Assembly (NCBI GenBank): GCA_028868455.1
Contig: JAGWUK010000161.1
Location: 1 to 6,753 of the forward strand
Reading direction: 5' to 3'
From: Burkholderiales bacterium
GTDB lineage: Bacteria; Pseudomonadota; Gammaproteobacteria; Burkholderiales; Burkholderiaceae_D
DNA: 6,753 nucleotides
Program-made: the position numbers and the translations under genes
Notes under the pieces: generated by a model
Database searches by the model: none
What the model saw: the letters and a program-made list of their open reading frames with translations, nothing else
Told to the model about the DNA's origin: nothing
Shown here: one piece after another, positions 5,797-6,753 of the stretch
Layout: every line of letters starts with the position of its first letter
Position numbering within the stretch: position 1 is the stretch's first letter

Positions 5797-6753
5797 ATGC
5801 TGCGTACGCTTGCTATTCGTGATTTTGTAATTGTCGATGCGCTGGAACTGGAGTTTTCGCCGGGTTTCAGCGTCTTCACTGGCGAAACTGGCGCCGGAAA
5901 ATCCATTCTGATTGATGCATTGGCGCTCGCCCTGGGGGGGCGCGGCGATGCCAGCATGGTACGGGAATCTGCCAGCAAAGCCGATATCTGCGCTGAATTC
6001 GCCATGTCGCCAGAAGCTGCTGCCTGGCTGGATGAAGCTGAATTCTCCAATCCCGATCAACAGTTGATGCTGCGCCGGACGATAGACAATGCAGGTCGCT
6101 CGAAAGCCTGGATCAATGGTATTCCGGCAACGGCCGCCCAGTTGCGCGAAATCGGTGACTTGCTGGTCGACATCCACGGCCAACATGCGCATCAGTCTCT
6201 GTTAAAACCGGAAGCACAGCGCGCTTTACTGGATACGCAAGGCGGATTGCAGGAATTGGCTGGTGACGTGGCACAACGCTATAAGCTCTGGCGCAACCTG
6301 ATGCGACAACGCGAAGAGTTTGAACAAAATGCCAAGAATGTTTTGCAAGAACGGGAAAGGCTGGAATGGCAGGTCGGCGAGCTCGATAAATTGCAAATCA
6401 AACCCGGCGAATGGGAAAGCATCAGTCAGGAACACAGCCGCCTCGCGCATGCAGCGAGCTTGCTGGACGGCGCACAGGAAGCCGCCGCGCTGATTTCAGA
6501 ATCAGATCATCCCGTTATGTCGCAACTGAGCGCTGTGCAGCAAAAATTATTGAAATTGCTGGACTACGATGCCGCACTGAAACCGGTGACGGATGCCCTT
6601 GAATCTGCCTGCATTAATTTGCAGGAAACCACCTATGCCCTGAACGATTATTTAAGCCGTACGGAACTTGATCCTGCACGTTTGCGCGAAGTCGAATCCA
6701 GGGTCGAGATGATCCACACAACGGCGCGCCGCTTTCATGTCGCTCCGGAAAAT
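5797..6753 (+). CDS. recN: DNA repair protein RecN, N-terminal part (partial)
   Basis: First 319 codons of a protein usually near 550 residues; it runs off the right edge in frame with no stop. RecN is an SMC-like ATPase that joins DNA ends and sister strands during double-strand-break repair. The N-terminus MLRTLAIRDFVIVDALELEF is typical. Walker A is GETGAGKS (29-36). Residues 102-107 (SKAWIN) and the signature DIHGQHAHQSLL (125-136) are characteristic of RecN. From about 150 onward the sequence becomes Glu/Gln/Leu-rich and coiled-coil-like, as expected for the arm; Walker B and the ABC signature lie beyond the window. The start at 5797 matches the family, with only a weak GAG close by. A G7 run at 5934-5940 encodes part of ALGGRG and keeps the frame. 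Confidence 0.96.
   Translation, partial: MLRTLAIRDFVIVDALELEFSPGFSVFTGETGAGKSILIDALALALGGRGDASMVRESASKADICAEFAMSPEAAAWLDEAEFSNPDQQLMLRRTIDNAGRSKAWINGIPATAAQLREIGDLLVDIHGQHAHQSLLKPEAQRALLDTQGGLQELAGDVAQRYKLWRNLMRQREEFEQNAKNVLQERERLEWQVGELDKLQIKPGEWESISQEHSRLAHAASLLDGAQEAAALISESDHPVMSQLSAVQQKLLKLLDYDAALKPVTDALESACINLQETTYALNDYLSRTELDPARLREVESRVEMIHTTARRFHVAPEN

Noticed and set aside
5646..6192. Minus-strand frames over the beginning of recN
   Set aside because: Antisense to a clear recN coding sequence; they are shadows.
1..6753. tRNA, rRNA, insertion sequence, CRISPR array or phage attachment site
   Set aside because: Looked for on both strands; no cloverleaf, transposase motif, regular repeat-spacer pattern or integrase was visible.

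Overview
The window looks like chromosomal core sequence from a betaproteobacterium of the Burkholderiales, most likely Oxalobacteraceae (Herminiimonas / Janthinobacterium / Herbaspirillum type). This rests on gene content (dapB next to bamE and fur; hrcA near nadK and recN), on the wording of the Fur, HrcA and NadK proteins, and on moderate GC. The assignment is inference; no search was run. Nearly everything is housekeeping. I see no phage, insertion sequence, CRISPR array, tRNA or rRNA.

Layout. Positions 1-1570 are a minus-strand block read right to left: bamE (outer-membrane assembly lipoprotein), dapB (lysine/diaminopimelate synthesis) and the first 63 codons of a MotA/TolQ/ExbB-type proton-channel protein cut by the window edge. 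Gaps are 10 and 12 bp, so this is very probably one transcript. fur diverges from bamE across 76 bp and runs rightward. The next 256 bp (2079-2334) lie between convergent genes and hold a cluster of perfect palindromes plus a possible remnant of coding sequence.

Positions 2335-4484 are a second minus-strand block: a HAD-family phosphatase, hrcA (heat-shock repressor) and a single-domain CheY-like response regulator that starts 6 bp after hrcA. A 183-bp divergent region with a clean 15-bp palindrome follows. Then nadK (NAD kinase) and recN (double-strand-break repair ATPase, cut by the right edge) run rightward. The 235 bp between nadK and recN contain a 56-codon minus-strand ORF bounded almost exactly by a 9-bp inverted repeat.

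The window carries two global regulators (Fur for iron, HrcA for chaperones) beside housekeeping genes. The parts least explained by known families are the three gene-poor intervals: the 2.1-2.2 kb palindrome cluster, the 4.6 kb palindrome and the 5.56-5.74 kb small ORF. I found no convincing new multi-gene system.
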